Shown here in pieces: positions 14,383-22,825 of a stretch of 22,825 bases of DNA (within the stretch, counting starts at the first letter, position 1; every line of letters starts with the position of its first letter). This stretch comes from Firmicutes bacterium UBA3920. Lineage in GTDB: Bacteria > Bacillota > Clostridia > Caldicoprobacterales > Xylanivirgaceae. The translations under genes were made by a program, and so were the position numbers. The stretch spans positions 1,696 through 24,520 of the forward strand of contig DGES01000015.1 in the NCBI GenBank assembly GCA_002386065.1, written 5' to 3'. The notes beneath the pieces are model-generated. The model saw nothing but the letters and a program-made list of their open reading frames with translations, did not search any database and had not been told where the DNA came from.

Positions 14383-15573
14383 ATGTCTAATAATATACCA
14401 GATATTTCACAGTTAAATGCTATTGTCAAAGAAACTATAGATGCCCTTGAAGAAGGTAAGGCAAAAATATTTGAAATCTCTGAACAAGCACAAAATGAAT
14501 ATAAGGAATTAAAAGCGAAATTGCATTTAATTCAAGAAAAAGTCCAGCATATCATAAAAGAAACAGAACTGCTTGAGAAAAAGGAATTAGAAAGACGTAA
14601 AAAACTCATGCTAGTAAGTAAAAATTTTAATATATATAGTGAAGACGATATTAAGGGCGCCTATGAGGCAACTAAGGATCTTCAAATAAAATTAGCATTA
14701 AAACGGGAACAAGAAAGACAGCTTATATTACAACGTACAGATTTAGAACATCAGATAATCAAAATAAAAGACATTATAGAAAGATCTGAATATCTTACAA
14801 GTCATGTAGCAGTGGCTATGGAATATTTAACAGGTGCACTATTTAATATAGGTAATACCCTTGAGGATTTGCAAAAAAAGGAGATACTTGGTGTAAGGGT
14901 TATAACAGCTCAAGAGGAAGAAAGGCAACGAATCTCGCGGGATATACATGATGGTCCTGCTCAATCACTTACGAACATATTAATTAAATGCGAAATATGT
15001 GAAAAGCTCTTTGATATAGATCTAGAGAGGGCAAAAGAAGAAATAAAAGACTTAAAAAATTTAGCTAGAGATAGTTTAAAAGAACTTCGTGAAATAATAT
15101 TTGATCTTAGACCTATGTCGCTAGATGATTTGGGTTTGGTACCAACTTTAGAACAATATACTGCAAAATTTCAAAGAGATACTCAAATAAATGTCAAATT
15201 AAATTTATATTCTAATGAGGTAGAAATAGATCCGGTAATAGAAGTTGCAGCTTTTCGAATAATACAAGAGGCATTGAATAACATAAAAAAACATTCTCAA
15301 GGAACTAAATGTAGCATAGAACTTTCAATAGAAAACAATAAATTAGTCGGAACAATAAAAGACAATGGTATTGGATTTGATTTAGAAGAAGCAAATAAAC
15401 CAAAACAAAATTTAAAATATGACAGTGGATTTGGTATATATAGTATGAGGCAAAGGGCAGAGCTACTTAAAGGTAAAGTAAATATAGAAACAGAACAAGG
15501 TAAAGGCACAGCTGTTAAATTTGAGATCCCTTTATGTGTTGGGGATAATGCTATAGAAACAGAGGAGGAATAA
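14383..15573 (+). CDS. degS: DegS-like cytoplasmic sensor histidine kinase
   Basis: 396 residues with no membrane segment. The N-terminal half (about 1-170) is a charged coiled-coil like the DegS sensor domain. A HisKA_3 dimerisation domain follows with EERQRISRDIHDGPAQSL, phospho-acceptor H189, then a HATPase_c domain with EALNNIKKHS (N box, about 290-300), DNGIGFD (G1) and GFGIYSMRQRAELL (G2). It autophosphorylates and passes phosphate to the adjacent DegU-like regulator. The frame is open 30 codons upstream, but AGGAAGG sits 7-8 nt before the ATG at 14383 and the extra residues look random, so I use 14383. The response regulator starts 1 nt after its stop. A TATAAT at 14285-14290 is a candidate -10. 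Confidence 0.93.
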   Translation: MSNNIPDISQLNAIVKETIDALEEGKAKIFEISEQAQNEYKELKAKLHLIQEKVQHIIKETELLEKKELERRKKLMLVSKNFNIYSEDDIKGAYEATKDLQIKLALKREQERQLILQRTDLEHQIIKIKDIIERSEYLTSHVAVAMEYLTGALFNIGNTLEDLQKKEILGVRVITAQEEERQRISRDIHDGPAQSLTNILIKCEICEKLFDIDLERAKEEIKDLKNLARDSLKELREIIFDLRPMSLDDLGLVPTLEQYTAKFQRDTQINVKLNLYSNEVEIDPVIEVAAFRIIQEALNNIKKHSQGTKCSIELSIENNKLVGTIKDNGIGFDLEEANKPKQNLKYDSGFGIYSMRQRAELLKGKVNIETEQGKGTAVKFEIPLCVGDNAIETEEE

Positions 15574-15574
15574 T

Positions 15575-16231
15575 ATGGAGAAGATAAAGGTTATGATTGC
15601 TGATGATCATTCCCTTATCAGAAAGGGACTGACCCAGATATTAGAACTTGAAAGTGATATTGAAGTAATTGCCCAAGCATCTAATGGTAGAGAGGCAGTA
15701 AAACAGGCCTTAAAGTTGGAACCAGATGTAATTTTGATGGACATCAATATGCCTATTCAAAATGGTTTATCTGCTATAAAGGAACTGAGGGGGAAGGGAT
15801 GTCCATCTAATGTAATCGTTCTTACGATACATGAAGATAGAGAATATCTACGTGAAGCTGTTGCTATTGGAGCAAATGGGTATGTTATGAAAGACGCTGA
15901 AGCGGATAATCTAGTAGAGGCCATAAGAGAGGTCAATAGGGGAGAGATGTATATTCAACCCAGTATGGCAAGTGACATGATATATGCTATCGGAAATTCT
16001 TCATATGAGATATTACCAAATTATCTTGGTTTAAAGGAAACAGATCTCACCCCTAGGGAAATAGAGGTATTATTACTTATTGCAGATGGCATGAACAATA
16101 AAGAGATTGCTGATGAATTGTATATAAGTGAAAAAACAGTAAAGAATCACGTATCTAATATATTTAGAAAGCTTGATGTTTCAGATAGAACCCAAGCTGC
16201 AATATATGTATTAAAAAATCATTTGCGTTAA
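15575..16231 (+). CDS. degU: DegU-like response regulator (NarL/FixJ family)
   Basis: 218 residues. The receiver domain (1-120) shows ADDHSLIRKGL, phospho-acceptor D56 in VILMDINMP, the switch threonine in VIVLTIHED and the lysine in GYVMKDAEADNL. A LuxR-type helix-turn-helix follows (about 153-212) with LTPREIEVLLLIADGMNNKEIA and SEKTVKNHVSNIFRKL. D56 matches the phosphorylated residue position known for Bacillus DegU. It is coupled to the kinase gene (1-nt gap; GAGGAGGA site inside the kinase end). In Bacillus this pair controls exoenzymes, motility and competence; its targets here are unknown. The nearest downstream genes encode a membrane protein and the cyanophycin enzymes. Confidence 0.94.
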   Translation: MEKIKVMIADDHSLIRKGLTQILELESDIEVIAQASNGREAVKQALKLEPDVILMDINMPIQNGLSAIKELRGKGCPSNVIVLTIHEDREYLREAVAIGANGYVMKDAEADNLVEAIREVNRGEMYIQPSMASDMIYAIGNSSYEILPNYLGLKETDLTPREIEVLLLIADGMNNKEIADELYISEKTVKNHVSNIFRKLDVSDRTQAAIYVLKNHLR

Positions 16232-16340
16232 TAAGATTATATTTAGCTTTATTTAGTGGGAGATAGTTGTTTAGATATACTAGCATTTTAAGTAAATATA
16301 TTGTAATATAGTACTAGGTCTATGAAAGGAGTAATTTTAT

Positions 16341-16880
16341 ATGACAATTTTAAAACTATCATTGAAACTTTTGAGTACACATGCAGTAATGTCTATTGTA
16401 CAGTTTGTTCTCATGCTCCCATTATTTGGTATACTTAAGGATAATCAGATATATCAGTGGTCTATAGGGATTCTATTTATAGCAATATTTTGGTTTATGA
16501 TATATGCCGATATGAGTAATAATGGCTTACAAGATGCTAAATCAGAAAAATATAAGCCACATAAGGGATTTATAGCAGGCCTTTTATGTACTATTCCTGG
16601 TATTATATTGTATGTAGCTGCTATTTTATATGGGCAGGATGCCAATAAAATCAATTGGTTTGATGTAACTTTAAGAATATGGTTATCTCCTTATATAAAA
16701 ATATTTAATTCACTAGAAAGTTCTATGCCACATCCAGCCTTAGTAGTAAATCTGTTCTTGCCCATTGTAGCAGGGATTAGTTATATGGATGGATTGAGAA
16801 AACGCCAAAAAATACGGGATGCCATAGATGAAGTAGATAAGAAAAAAGAAGAAATATCAAAGGTTGGCTATAAAAAATAG
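16341..16880 (+). CDS. Unrecognised membrane protein with four predicted segments
   Basis: 179 residues that I do not recognise as a named family. Hydrophobic stretches lie at about 11-33, 40-58, 76-97 and 134-152, suggesting four transmembrane helices. A polar loop (about 59-74) contains YADMSNNGLQDAKSEKYKPHKG, and the C-terminal tail (about 153-179) is highly charged and rich in lysine and glutamate. No signal peptide, catalytic motif or binding motif is evident. AAAGGAG precedes the ATG. It stands 109 nt after the degU-like gene and ends in a palindromic terminator that includes its stop codon, so it may be transcribed alone or with degSU. Codon use resembles its neighbours. Confidence 0.75.
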   Translation: MTILKLSLKLLSTHAVMSIVQFVLMLPLFGILKDNQIYQWSIGILFIAIFWFMIYADMSNNGLQDAKSEKYKPHKGFIAGLLCTIPGIILYVAAILYGQDANKINWFDVTLRIWLSPYIKIFNSLESSMPHPALVVNLFLPIVAGISYMDGLRKRQKIRDAIDEVDKKKEEISKVGYKK

Positions 16881-16906
16881 ACCTTCGAATTCGAAGGTCT
16901 ATTTTT
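16873..16906. terminator. Perfect 34-bp palindromic terminator
   Basis: A perfect palindrome centred on GAATTC (16887-16892): AAAAATAGACC on one side, GGTCTATTTTT on the other. The run of As and Ts on either end makes it work in both directions. The TAG stop of the membrane protein (16878-16880) is inside the left arm. Confidence 0.92.
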
Positions 16907-16963
16907 GTGTATAAACATTTGGATTTTTGAAAAAATATATGTATATTCTTTAAGGAGGATAAT

Positions 16964-17774
16964 ATGGACGAGAAGATTAAAGGTAGGTTGGTTATAATAG
17001 GTGGTGGTGAAGATAAATCAGGTAAATGTGATATTTTAAAAAAGGTCACAGAGCTTTCTGGTGGTAATAAGGCCAATATAGCGATAGTAACAGTAGCCAC
17101 TCAAAAACCAAAAGAATATGGCAATATATATACTGGGCTCTTTAAAAAGATGGATATATCGAAAGTGAATATGGTCAATATTGAAAATAGGAAAGATGCT
17201 AATGATCCAAATAATATAAAGATACTTAATGAAGCATCTTGTGTTTTTTTTTACTGGAGGGGATCAGCTTAGAATAACCTCTCTTATGGGAGGTACGCAA
17301 TGCCAGCAAATTATCCAAAAAAGATATGAAATGGGTATGGTGATATGCGGTACAAGCGCCGGCGCTTCCGCTATGAGTGAAACCATGATAACTTCAGGCA
17401 AGGATGATGATGCACCAAAAAAATGTACTTTAAAGATGGCACCTGGTTTAGGTTTTTTAAAGGGAGTGATAATAGATCAACATTTTGCTCAAAGGGGAAG
17501 AATTGGAAGACTACTCATTGCTATCGCTCAAAATCCACATATGATTGGTATTGGAATAGATGAAGATACTGGCATAATAGTTATGCCTAATGCTATTTTA
17601 GAGGTAATAGGTTCTAATGGTGTTACCATATTAGATGGTATAGACTGTACAATGACTAATGTATCTGAGTTAGAACCAGATCAGGTATTAGGTATTACAA
17701 ATATTAAAATGCATGTCCTACCGGCAGGGTTTAAATATGATTTAACTGACAGACAACCTGTAATCAGGAGGTAA
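16964..17774 (+). pseudogene. cphB: Cyanophycinase, frame broken by one extra T in a T9 run
   Basis: Two overlapping frames together make a complete cyanophycinase of 269 residues, the serine-peptidase-like enzyme that cuts cyanophycin into beta-Asp-Arg dipeptides. The first frame (16964-17272) gives GRLVIIGGGEDKSG through ILNEASCVFF; the second, entered at the T run, gives TGGDQLRITSLMGG, the nucleophile motif CGTSAGASAM (serine about 131), DQHFAQRGRIGRLL and IGIDEDTG. The run at 17234-17242 has nine Ts after GTG; eight would keep the frame (V-F-F-T-G-G), nine lead to a stop at 17272. Everything else is intact, and AAGGAGG lies before the ATG. So this may be a recent frameshift, a sequencing error in a homopolymer, or a slippage-rescued gene. 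cphA follows 5 nt after its stop. Confidence 0.88.
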
Positions 17775-17779
17775 TATAT

Positions 17780-20446
17780 TTGAAGATATGTGAGATTAAA
17801 GTCTTTAAAGGGCGAAATGTATATAGCTGTACTAGGGTAATTAAATTAGTAATAGATATTGATAATCATGTTGATATTACCACTGACAATATTCAAGTAT
17901 TCGATCAAAAAATAATGCAATATCTACCTGGACTCAAGCTCCATAGATATTCATATCTTATAGAGAATGCAGATAGCGCTGTAAAAAAACATTATAAAGA
18001 GAGATATTTAGCTCATGTCATTGCATGTTGTATTATTGAAATTCTAAATATTTTAGGAGATGATATATCTTTTAGTAAGGTGATGCATATTGATGGAACT
18101 GTATATGCGATCATATACGAATTTATAGACAGTGTATCTGGAATAGAAGCAGGTAAATTAGCAGTAAAGCTCTTAGATGCATTAATATATAATAAAGAAT
18201 TGGATTTCACTTATGAACTTGAAGATTTAATTGACAAATCAATCGAAACAGATTTAGGACTTAGTACAAAAGCCATAGCAAAGGCGGCAATAGATAGGGG
18301 AATACCAGTTACAAGGATAGATGATAGCAATATATTGCAGTTAGGTTATGGCAAATATGCTAAGAGAATAGAAGCTGCAATAACTGAAAATACAAGCTGT
18401 GTTGCAGTAGATATTGCTTGTGATAAACTTCTTACTAAAAAACTCTTAGACGATGTTGGTATTCCGGTTCCAAATGGGGGTGTATGTACTAATTTATATG
18501 AAGCAATGTCAATAGTAGACTATATAGGAAGACCTGTAGTTTTAAAACCACAAAAGGGAAATCAAGGCAAAGGTGTATCCACAAATTTAAGAGATAAGGG
18601 AGATATAGAAAAGGCATTTAAATATGCAAAAATGTTTGATGATTCAGTAATAGTGGAAGAGTTTATTAAAGGTAAAGATTATAGGGTTCTTGTTATAGAC
18701 AACAAAGTGGCAGCAGTAGCGCAACGTTTACCTGCTTATGTAGTAGGAAATGGGGAAAATAGCATAGAAGAATTGATATATATGGAAAATAATAAACAAA
18801 ATAGAGGTAAATGCCATGAAAAACCTCTTACTAAGATAAAAATTGATGATGTAACTATAGATATATTAAAAAAACAAGGATATAATTTAACTAGTATTCC
18901 AAGTAAAAGTGCAAAGATTTTATTAAAACCAGGTAGCAATCTAAGCACAGGTGGTATCGCAATAGATTGTACCGATGTGATCCATCCTTATAATATTGAA
19001 CTAGCAATACGGGCTGCTTCTGTTGTAGGTTTGGATATAGCAGGAATAGATATTACTTGTAGAGATATATCGACTCCAATAAGAAGAGAAACAGGTGCCG
19101 TAATAGAAGTAAATGCGGCTCCTGGTCTTAGAATGCATCTATATCCTTCTATAGGAAAATCTAGAGATGTAGGCAAAAATATTATAGACATGTTATATCC
19201 TAAAGGTGCTCCATATTCTATTCCTATAATATCTGTTACTGGAACAAATGGCAAAACGACAACGGTACGCATGATAAGTCATATATTAAAGGTATATGGA
19301 TATAAGGTTGGAATGACTACCACAGAGGGTATATATGTGGATGACAGTTTAATTATGGAAGGCGATACTACAGGTCCTTTAAGTGCACAAACACTGCTCA
19401 CCAATAAAGATATAGATATAGCCGTATTAGAAACGGCAAGGGGGGGTCTCGTTCGTTCAGGTCTTGGATATGATATAAGCGATATAGGAATACTTACAAA
19501 TATATCTGAAGATCATATTGGCCTAGATGGTATCTATACATTAGAAGATCTTCTTAATGTAAAATCTTTAGTATTAAAAGCTATAAAGGATAGTGGATAT
19601 GCCATATTGAATGCTGACGATCCAATGGTTATAAAGGCAGCACCTATAATAAAATCAAAAATAATATATTTTTCAATTCATGCAAATAATATATTCATTC
19701 ATAAACATTTGGCCGAAGGAGGAACTTCGGTATTTATAAAGGACGGTCTAATAACGATTGGTGTGGGTGAACAACTTATGCAAAGTATCTATATATCCAA
19801 AGTACCTGCAACATTTGGAGGTAAACTTATACACAATGTAGAAAATACATTAGCGGCTGTAAGCGCTACGTATGCTCTAAAAGTACCCATGGATATAATA
19901 GCGAAAGGTGTATATTCATTCTATAGCGATGAAATACAAAATCCTGGAAGGTTTAATATATTCAACATATATAATTTTAGAGTAATCATAGATTATGGCC
20001 ATAATATTGATGGATATTTAAAAGTGTTAGATGCAGTGAAAAAAATGGGAGCAACTCGGCTTGTAGGTATAATAGGAGTTCCTGGTGATAGAGGAAATGA
20101 AGTGATAAAAGAAATTGGGAAGATATCAGGAGGGACATTTGATAGGATCATAATAAAAGAAGATAGCGATTTAAGAGGTAGGCAAAGGGGAGAAGTAGCA
20201 AAACTTTTAAAGATAGGTGCTCTATCTTCAAATATTGACAATGAACAGATATATATTATATACAATGAAGTAGATGCTCTAAAATTTGCCATATCAAGTG
20301 CAATAGCCGGAGATCTCATAGTGATATTTTATGAAAAACTGAAACCAATACTTAATGTTATAATGAAGTTAGAAAAATTAGAAGGCAATTTGAATTATAA
20401 GACAGGAGAGTCGAAATCTGAGAATGTTTTAACACCTGTTGAATAG
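17780..20446 (+). CDS. cphA: Cyanophycin synthetase
   Basis: 888 residues, full length. CphA builds cyanophycin, a polyaspartate backbone with arginine side chains, using ATP. The N-terminal domain begins MKICEIKVFKGRNVYS, as in known CphA. An ATP-grasp domain follows (about 200-470) with KPQKGNQGKGVSTN (about 256-269) and EVNAAPGLRMHLYPS (about 445-459). The C-terminal Mur-ligase-like domain has the P-loop SVTGTNGKTTT (about 486-496), TTEGIYVDD, ETARGGLVRSGLGYD, TNISEDHIG and NPGRFN. The start is TTG at 17780, with AGGAGG 7 nt upstream overlapping the end of cphB, so the two are coupled. Cyanophycin genes occur in some Clostridia, where a link with sporulation has been proposed. A terminator follows at once. 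Confidence 0.96.
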   Translation: MKICEIKVFKGRNVYSCTRVIKLVIDIDNHVDITTDNIQVFDQKIMQYLPGLKLHRYSYLIENADSAVKKHYKERYLAHVIACCIIEILNILGDDISFSKVMHIDGTVYAIIYEFIDSVSGIEAGKLAVKLLDALIYNKELDFTYELEDLIDKSIETDLGLSTKAIAKAAIDRGIPVTRIDDSNILQLGYGKYAKRIEAAITENTSCVAVDIACDKLLTKKLLDDVGIPVPNGGVCTNLYEAMSIVDYIGRPVVLKPQKGNQGKGVSTNLRDKGDIEKAFKYAKMFDDSVIVEEFIKGKDYRVLVIDNKVAAVAQRLPAYVVGNGENSIEELIYMENNKQNRGKCHEKPLTKIKIDDVTIDILKKQGYNLTSIPSKSAKILLKPGSNLSTGGIAIDCTDVIHPYNIELAIRAASVVGLDIAGIDITCRDISTPIRRETGAVIEVNAAPGLRMHLYPSIGKSRDVGKNIIDMLYPKGAPYSIPIISVTGTNGKTTTVRMISHILKVYGYKVGMTTTEGIYVDDSLIMEGDTTGPLSAQTLLTNKDIDIAVLETARGGLVRSGLGYDISDIGILTNISEDHIGLDGIYTLEDLLNVKSLVLKAIKDSGYAILNADDPMVIKAAPIIKSKIIYFSIHANNIFIHKHLAEGGTSVFIKDGLITIGVGEQLMQSIYISKVPATFGGKLIHNVENTLAAVSATYALKVPMDIIAKGVYSFYSDEIQNPGRFNIFNIYNFRVIIDYGHNIDGYLKVLDAVKKMGATRLVGIIGVPGDRGNEVIKEIGKISGGTFDRIIIKEDSDLRGRQRGEVAKLLKIGALSSNIDNEQIYIIYNEVDALKFAISSAIAGDLIVIFYEKLKPILNVIMKLEKLEGNLNYKTGESKSENVLTPVE

Positions 20447-20448
20447 GG

Positions 20449-20482
20449 AAAAGCTGGTATTTTTATTTACCAGCTTTTGTTT
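20449..20482. terminator. Bidirectional terminator between cphA and the PHP phosphatase gene
   Basis: AAAAGCTGGTA (20449-20459) pairs perfectly with TACCAGCTTTT (20468-20478), 8-nt loop, then G and TTT. It begins 2 nt after the cphA stop, and its A/T-flanked arms suit both convergent genes. Confidence 0.9.
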
Positions 20483-20519
20483 ACGATTTTATAGTATTTT
20501 ACAGTCCTTTAAAACCACA

Positions 20520-21320
20520 TTAGATAGCTATATTTTGGGGTTTTCGATTACTAAATCTTGTAAGTTCTGCTATTCCTGCACTTTTAAGTTCCTTTAAAGC
20601 TCTGTCAAAACAATATGCTAAACAATCTAAACTGTGAGCATCTGAACCTATGGTTATTACCTTTCCACCCATGTCTACAAATCTTTTTACAATCTTTATA
20701 TTGGGCATAGGGGAATCTGATATATGACGATATCCAGATGTATTTACTTCAATTCCTTTTCCTTTTTCTATAAGAACTTTAAAAATTTCATCTATTATAT
20801 CAATACCATATAGATAATCATCTTTTTCCCACTCCAGAGGAGAATATCTTTTAACATAATCTAAGTGGCCTAATACGTCAAAATTGTCAAATTTCTGTAT
20901 AAGCATTAATATCTGTTCATAATATTTTATATAACTTTCTTCTTTGGTCTTATCTAAATAATATTCTTTTAAATAGGGATCCATACCGTCAACCACATGT
21001 ACTGATGCTATTAAAAAATCTACAGGAAAGGTATCAACAATTAGATTAAGTTCATCTAACGCATGAGGTTGAAGACCAAGTTCCATACCTTTCTTAATAA
21101 TCAATCTATCCCCATATCTTTCTTGCATAGTTTCTATACTTTTTATATAGAGTTCTAGGTTATTCATATCAAAATGGGCTTTATTGTCTGGCCAATCGAG
21201 ATCAATATGATCAGTAAATACGATTTCATCAAGACCTAACTTTATTGCTTGCCTACATGCTTCATCCATTGTCATCTTACCGTCTATTGAATATTGTGAA
21301 TGAATATGATAGTCGAACAA
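20520..21320 (-). CDS. hisK: PHP-family phosphatase, histidinol-phosphatase HisJ/HisK type
   Basis: 266 residues from the chosen start. The PHP metal-binding motifs are complete: DYHIHSQYS at the N-terminus, FTDHID, GMELGL, IASVHVVD, LGHLDYVKRY, EVNTSGYRH and a C-terminal GSDAHS. Length and motif order fit the histidinol-phosphatase of Firmicutes, which makes histidinol, but no other histidine gene is nearby, so another phosphoester substrate is possible. Start choice: the frame is open to an ATG at 21383, but a GAGGGAG site lies 8 nt before a TTG at 21320, which gives the usual (M)FDYHIHS N-terminus. Its own promoter candidate lies upstream. Convergent with cphA. Confidence 0.85.
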   Translation of the reverse strand: MFDYHIHSQYSIDGKMTMDEACRQAIKLGLDEIVFTDHIDLDWPDNKAHFDMNNLELYIKSIETMQERYGDRLIIKKGMELGLQPHALDELNLIVDTFPVDFLIASVHVVDGMDPYLKEYYLDKTKEESYIKYYEQILMLIQKFDNFDVLGHLDYVKRYSPLEWEKDDYLYGIDIIDEIFKVLIEKGKGIEVNTSGYRHISDSPMPNIKIVKRFVDMGGKVITIGSDAHSLDCLAYCFDRALKELKSAGIAELTRFSNRKPQNIAI

Positions 21321-21354
21321 ATTTAACACTCCCTCTTTCCTCTGTACGAATTGT

Positions 21355-21383
21355 ATTGTATATGCTTTTAACAATACAGTCAA
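21355..21383 (-). promoter_or_regulatory. Sigma-A promoter of the PHP phosphatase gene
   Basis: On the - strand: TTGACT (21383-21378), 17 nt, TACAAT (21360-21355), 34 nt before the TTG start. It lies after the end of the MATE gene, so the two genes can be transcribed separately. It also supports rejecting the upstream ATG at 21383, which would lie in the promoter. Confidence 0.7.
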
Positions 21384-21404
21384 TATAGAATTATTGTCCT
21401 TTAT

Positions 21405-22739
21405 TTAAGAATATTTATTTTTTAATCTATGCATATTCTTATAATACGAAGGTATCAATAATATATCTGCACTTAGCCAAGCAGAAACTTCGGCAACGCA
21501 TATACCGGTAAATCCCAAGAACTTTGGTAGAAACATAGCTAGAGAAATTCTGGCTATGAGTTCCAATGCGCCGGAGATCATAGGTATTACAGTATTTCCA
21601 AAACCTTGTAGTGCTGATCGATATATAAATAATAGATTCAATATAAATAACATGCTAACTGATATATGTATATATTCTTTAGCAATGGCTATAACTTCAG
21701 TTTCTTCTTTTGAAACTATTAAAGCAATAAAATTTTCGCCAAATAGGAATACAATAGCCATTATGCCAAGACAAGAAATCATAGATATTTTTATACATTT
21801 CCTTAATCCCAATTGTATTCTTTCAAATTTATTGGCACCTAGATTTTGTCCTGCGTACGTTGCCATGGCAAATCCGAAGGTGGAACCAGGCTGTTCAATT
21901 ATACCTACAATCTTAACCGCTGCGGTATATGCTGCAACATATAATGCTCCGTATCCATTGACTACATACTGAAGAACCATTGCCCCTATAGAAATAATAG
22001 AACTTTGCAATGCCATCGGAAGACCTAGTATAATAAGACGTCCTAGAAAATCTTTATCTACATGCCAATCTTTCTTTTCTAAAGCAAAAAAATCTACTTT
22101 TCTAATTGCTAAAAGACAAAATATACAAGAACTTGTCTGAGCAATTAAGGTGGCATAGGCTGCACCTGCAATACCCATATTAAATTTCATTACAAATAAT
22201 ATATCCAATACAACATTAATAGAAGAAGCTATCACCAAGGCGACTAAAGGAGTTCTACTATCGCCTAGTGCCCTTAATGTTGCAGAAAAAAAGTTATAAA
22301 ACATGGTAATTATGATTCCACTAAATATAATACTAATATATAAGTTTGAATCACATATGAGCTCTGATGGTGTATTTAGTATTTTTAAAAGAGGCATTGT
22401 CAATGAACGACTTATAATAGTTATGATTATTGCAACTATAGCAGTCAAATATATGGACATTGTAAATGCCTTTTTTAAACCTTTGTAATCTTCCGCACCG
22501 AATTTTTGTGCGACTAAAATAGCAAATCCTTGTCCTAATCCTATACCAAATCCTAATACAGCCCAATCTAGTGTGAAAGTTGCACCAACTGCTGCTAAAG
22601 CGTTTACGCCTACGCCTTGTCCTATAACGATACTATCTACCATACTATAGAGTTGTTGAAATATATTTCCAATTAGCATAGGTATAGCAAAAGATAGCAG
22701 TAGACGTGTAGGATTTCCTTTTGTCATGTCTTTTACCAT
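21405..22739 (-). CDS. MATE-family multidrug/toxin efflux transporter
   Basis: 444 residues, the usual size for a 12-helix MATE protein, which exports drugs or toxic compounds using a sodium or proton gradient. The start MTKGNPTRLLLSFAIPMLIGNIFQQLYSMVDSIVIGQ is typical of the DinF/NorM-like group in Firmicutes. Two internally related halves are visible; the second begins near GRLIILGLPMALQSSIISIG (about 240-260). ALRALGDSRTP and SALQGFGNTVIPM are the paired family motifs after helices 4 and 10. Substrate unknown. Start choice: an upstream ATG (22766) is possible, but AAGGGG lies 5 nt before the ATG at 22739, which I use. On the - strand TTTACA (22798-22793) could be a -35 with TAATGT 17 nt on, but this is weak. 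Confidence 0.92.
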   Translation of the reverse strand: MVKDMTKGNPTRLLLSFAIPMLIGNIFQQLYSMVDSIVIGQGVGVNALAAVGATFTLDWAVLGFGIGLGQGFAILVAQKFGAEDYKGLKKAFTMSIYLTAIVAIIITIISRSLTMPLLKILNTPSELICDSNLYISIIFSGIIITMFYNFFSATLRALGDSRTPLVALVIASSINVVLDILFVMKFNMGIAGAAYATLIAQTSSCIFCLLAIRKVDFFALEKKDWHVDKDFLGRLIILGLPMALQSSIISIGAMVLQYVVNGYGALYVAAYTAAVKIVGIIEQPGSTFGFAMATYAGQNLGANKFERIQLGLRKCIKISMISCLGIMAIVFLFGENFIALIVSKEETEVIAIAKEYIHISVSMLFILNLLFIYRSALQGFGNTVIPMISGALELIARISLAMFLPKFLGFTGICVAEVSAWLSADILLIPSYYKNMHRLKNKYS

Positions 22740-22825
22740 ATATACACCCCTTAATAGATTTTTCATTTCACATTATCATAATAATTTTATTTTGTAAAGT
22801 TAGTAAATATCGAAATTTTGACTGG

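Noticed and set aside
21556..21972. 138-codon open frame antisense to the MATE gene
   Set aside because: It is the mirror of a membrane protein gene and shows no recognisable motif.
1..22825. CRISPR array, prophage, insertion sequence or toxin-antitoxin module
   Set aside because: No regular repeat-spacer pattern, no transposase, integrase or phage protein, and no terminal inverted repeats with target duplication were seen.

Overview
The window is AT-rich (about one third G+C by eye), Gram-positive-type chromosomal DNA, most likely from an anaerobic, spore-forming member of the Clostridia. The evidence is a GerM-type germination lipoprotein, RqcH, a DegS/DegU pair, PyrK/PyrDB-type pyrimidine genes, an indolepyruvate:ferredoxin oxidoreductase with PaaK ligases, cyanophycin genes, strong AGGAGG-type ribosome binding sites, TTG starts, and tRNA genes that all encode CCA. 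I do not assign a genus.

Layout. (1) 1-1853, + strand: end of a pyrimidine operon, pyrK (cut by the window edge), pyrD, pyrE. It closes on an 18-bp perfect hairpin shared with the convergent rqcH gene (1908-3671, - strand). (2) 3802-6123: a gerM-like lipoprotein gene, a 500-nt gene-free stretch, rdgB, and a 36-codon stump of a YfcE/YsnB-type phosphodiesterase. In Bacillus the order is gerM-rph-rdgB-ysnB, so rph seems lost and ysnB truncated here. (3) 6211-7186: three possible tandem promoters, nine tRNA genes (Gly, Arg, His, Gln, Lys, Leu, Gly, Arg, Lys) and a strong terminator. (4) 7504-12914: paaK, iorA, iorB, a second paaK and a tandem ACT-domain gene, for oxidation of arylpyruvates to aryl-acetyl-CoA with reduced ferredoxin. 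The leader carries imperfect repeats and a segment complementary to the first ribosome binding site. (5) 13088-16880: alanine racemase, a DegS/DegU-like two-component system and an unrecognised membrane protein. (6) 16964-20446: cyanophycinase and cyanophycin synthetase. The cyanophycinase frame is broken by one extra T in a run of nine Ts. (7) 20520-22739, - strand: a PHP-family histidinol-phosphatase-like gene and a MATE transporter.

How the genes fit together. Most are housekeeping or metabolic genes of an amino-acid-using anaerobe: pyrimidine synthesis, nucleotide-pool cleaning, ribosome rescue, aromatic amino acid fermentation, wall D-alanine supply, and a nitrogen reserve polymer with the enzyme that degrades it. 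I saw no phage, transposase, CRISPR array or defence system. The points most worth a second look are the T9 frameshift in cphB, the eroded rph/ysnB block next to the tRNA array, the leader of the paaK-ior operon, a structured element at 4973-5046, and an exact 20-nt repeat read in two frames of pyrE.
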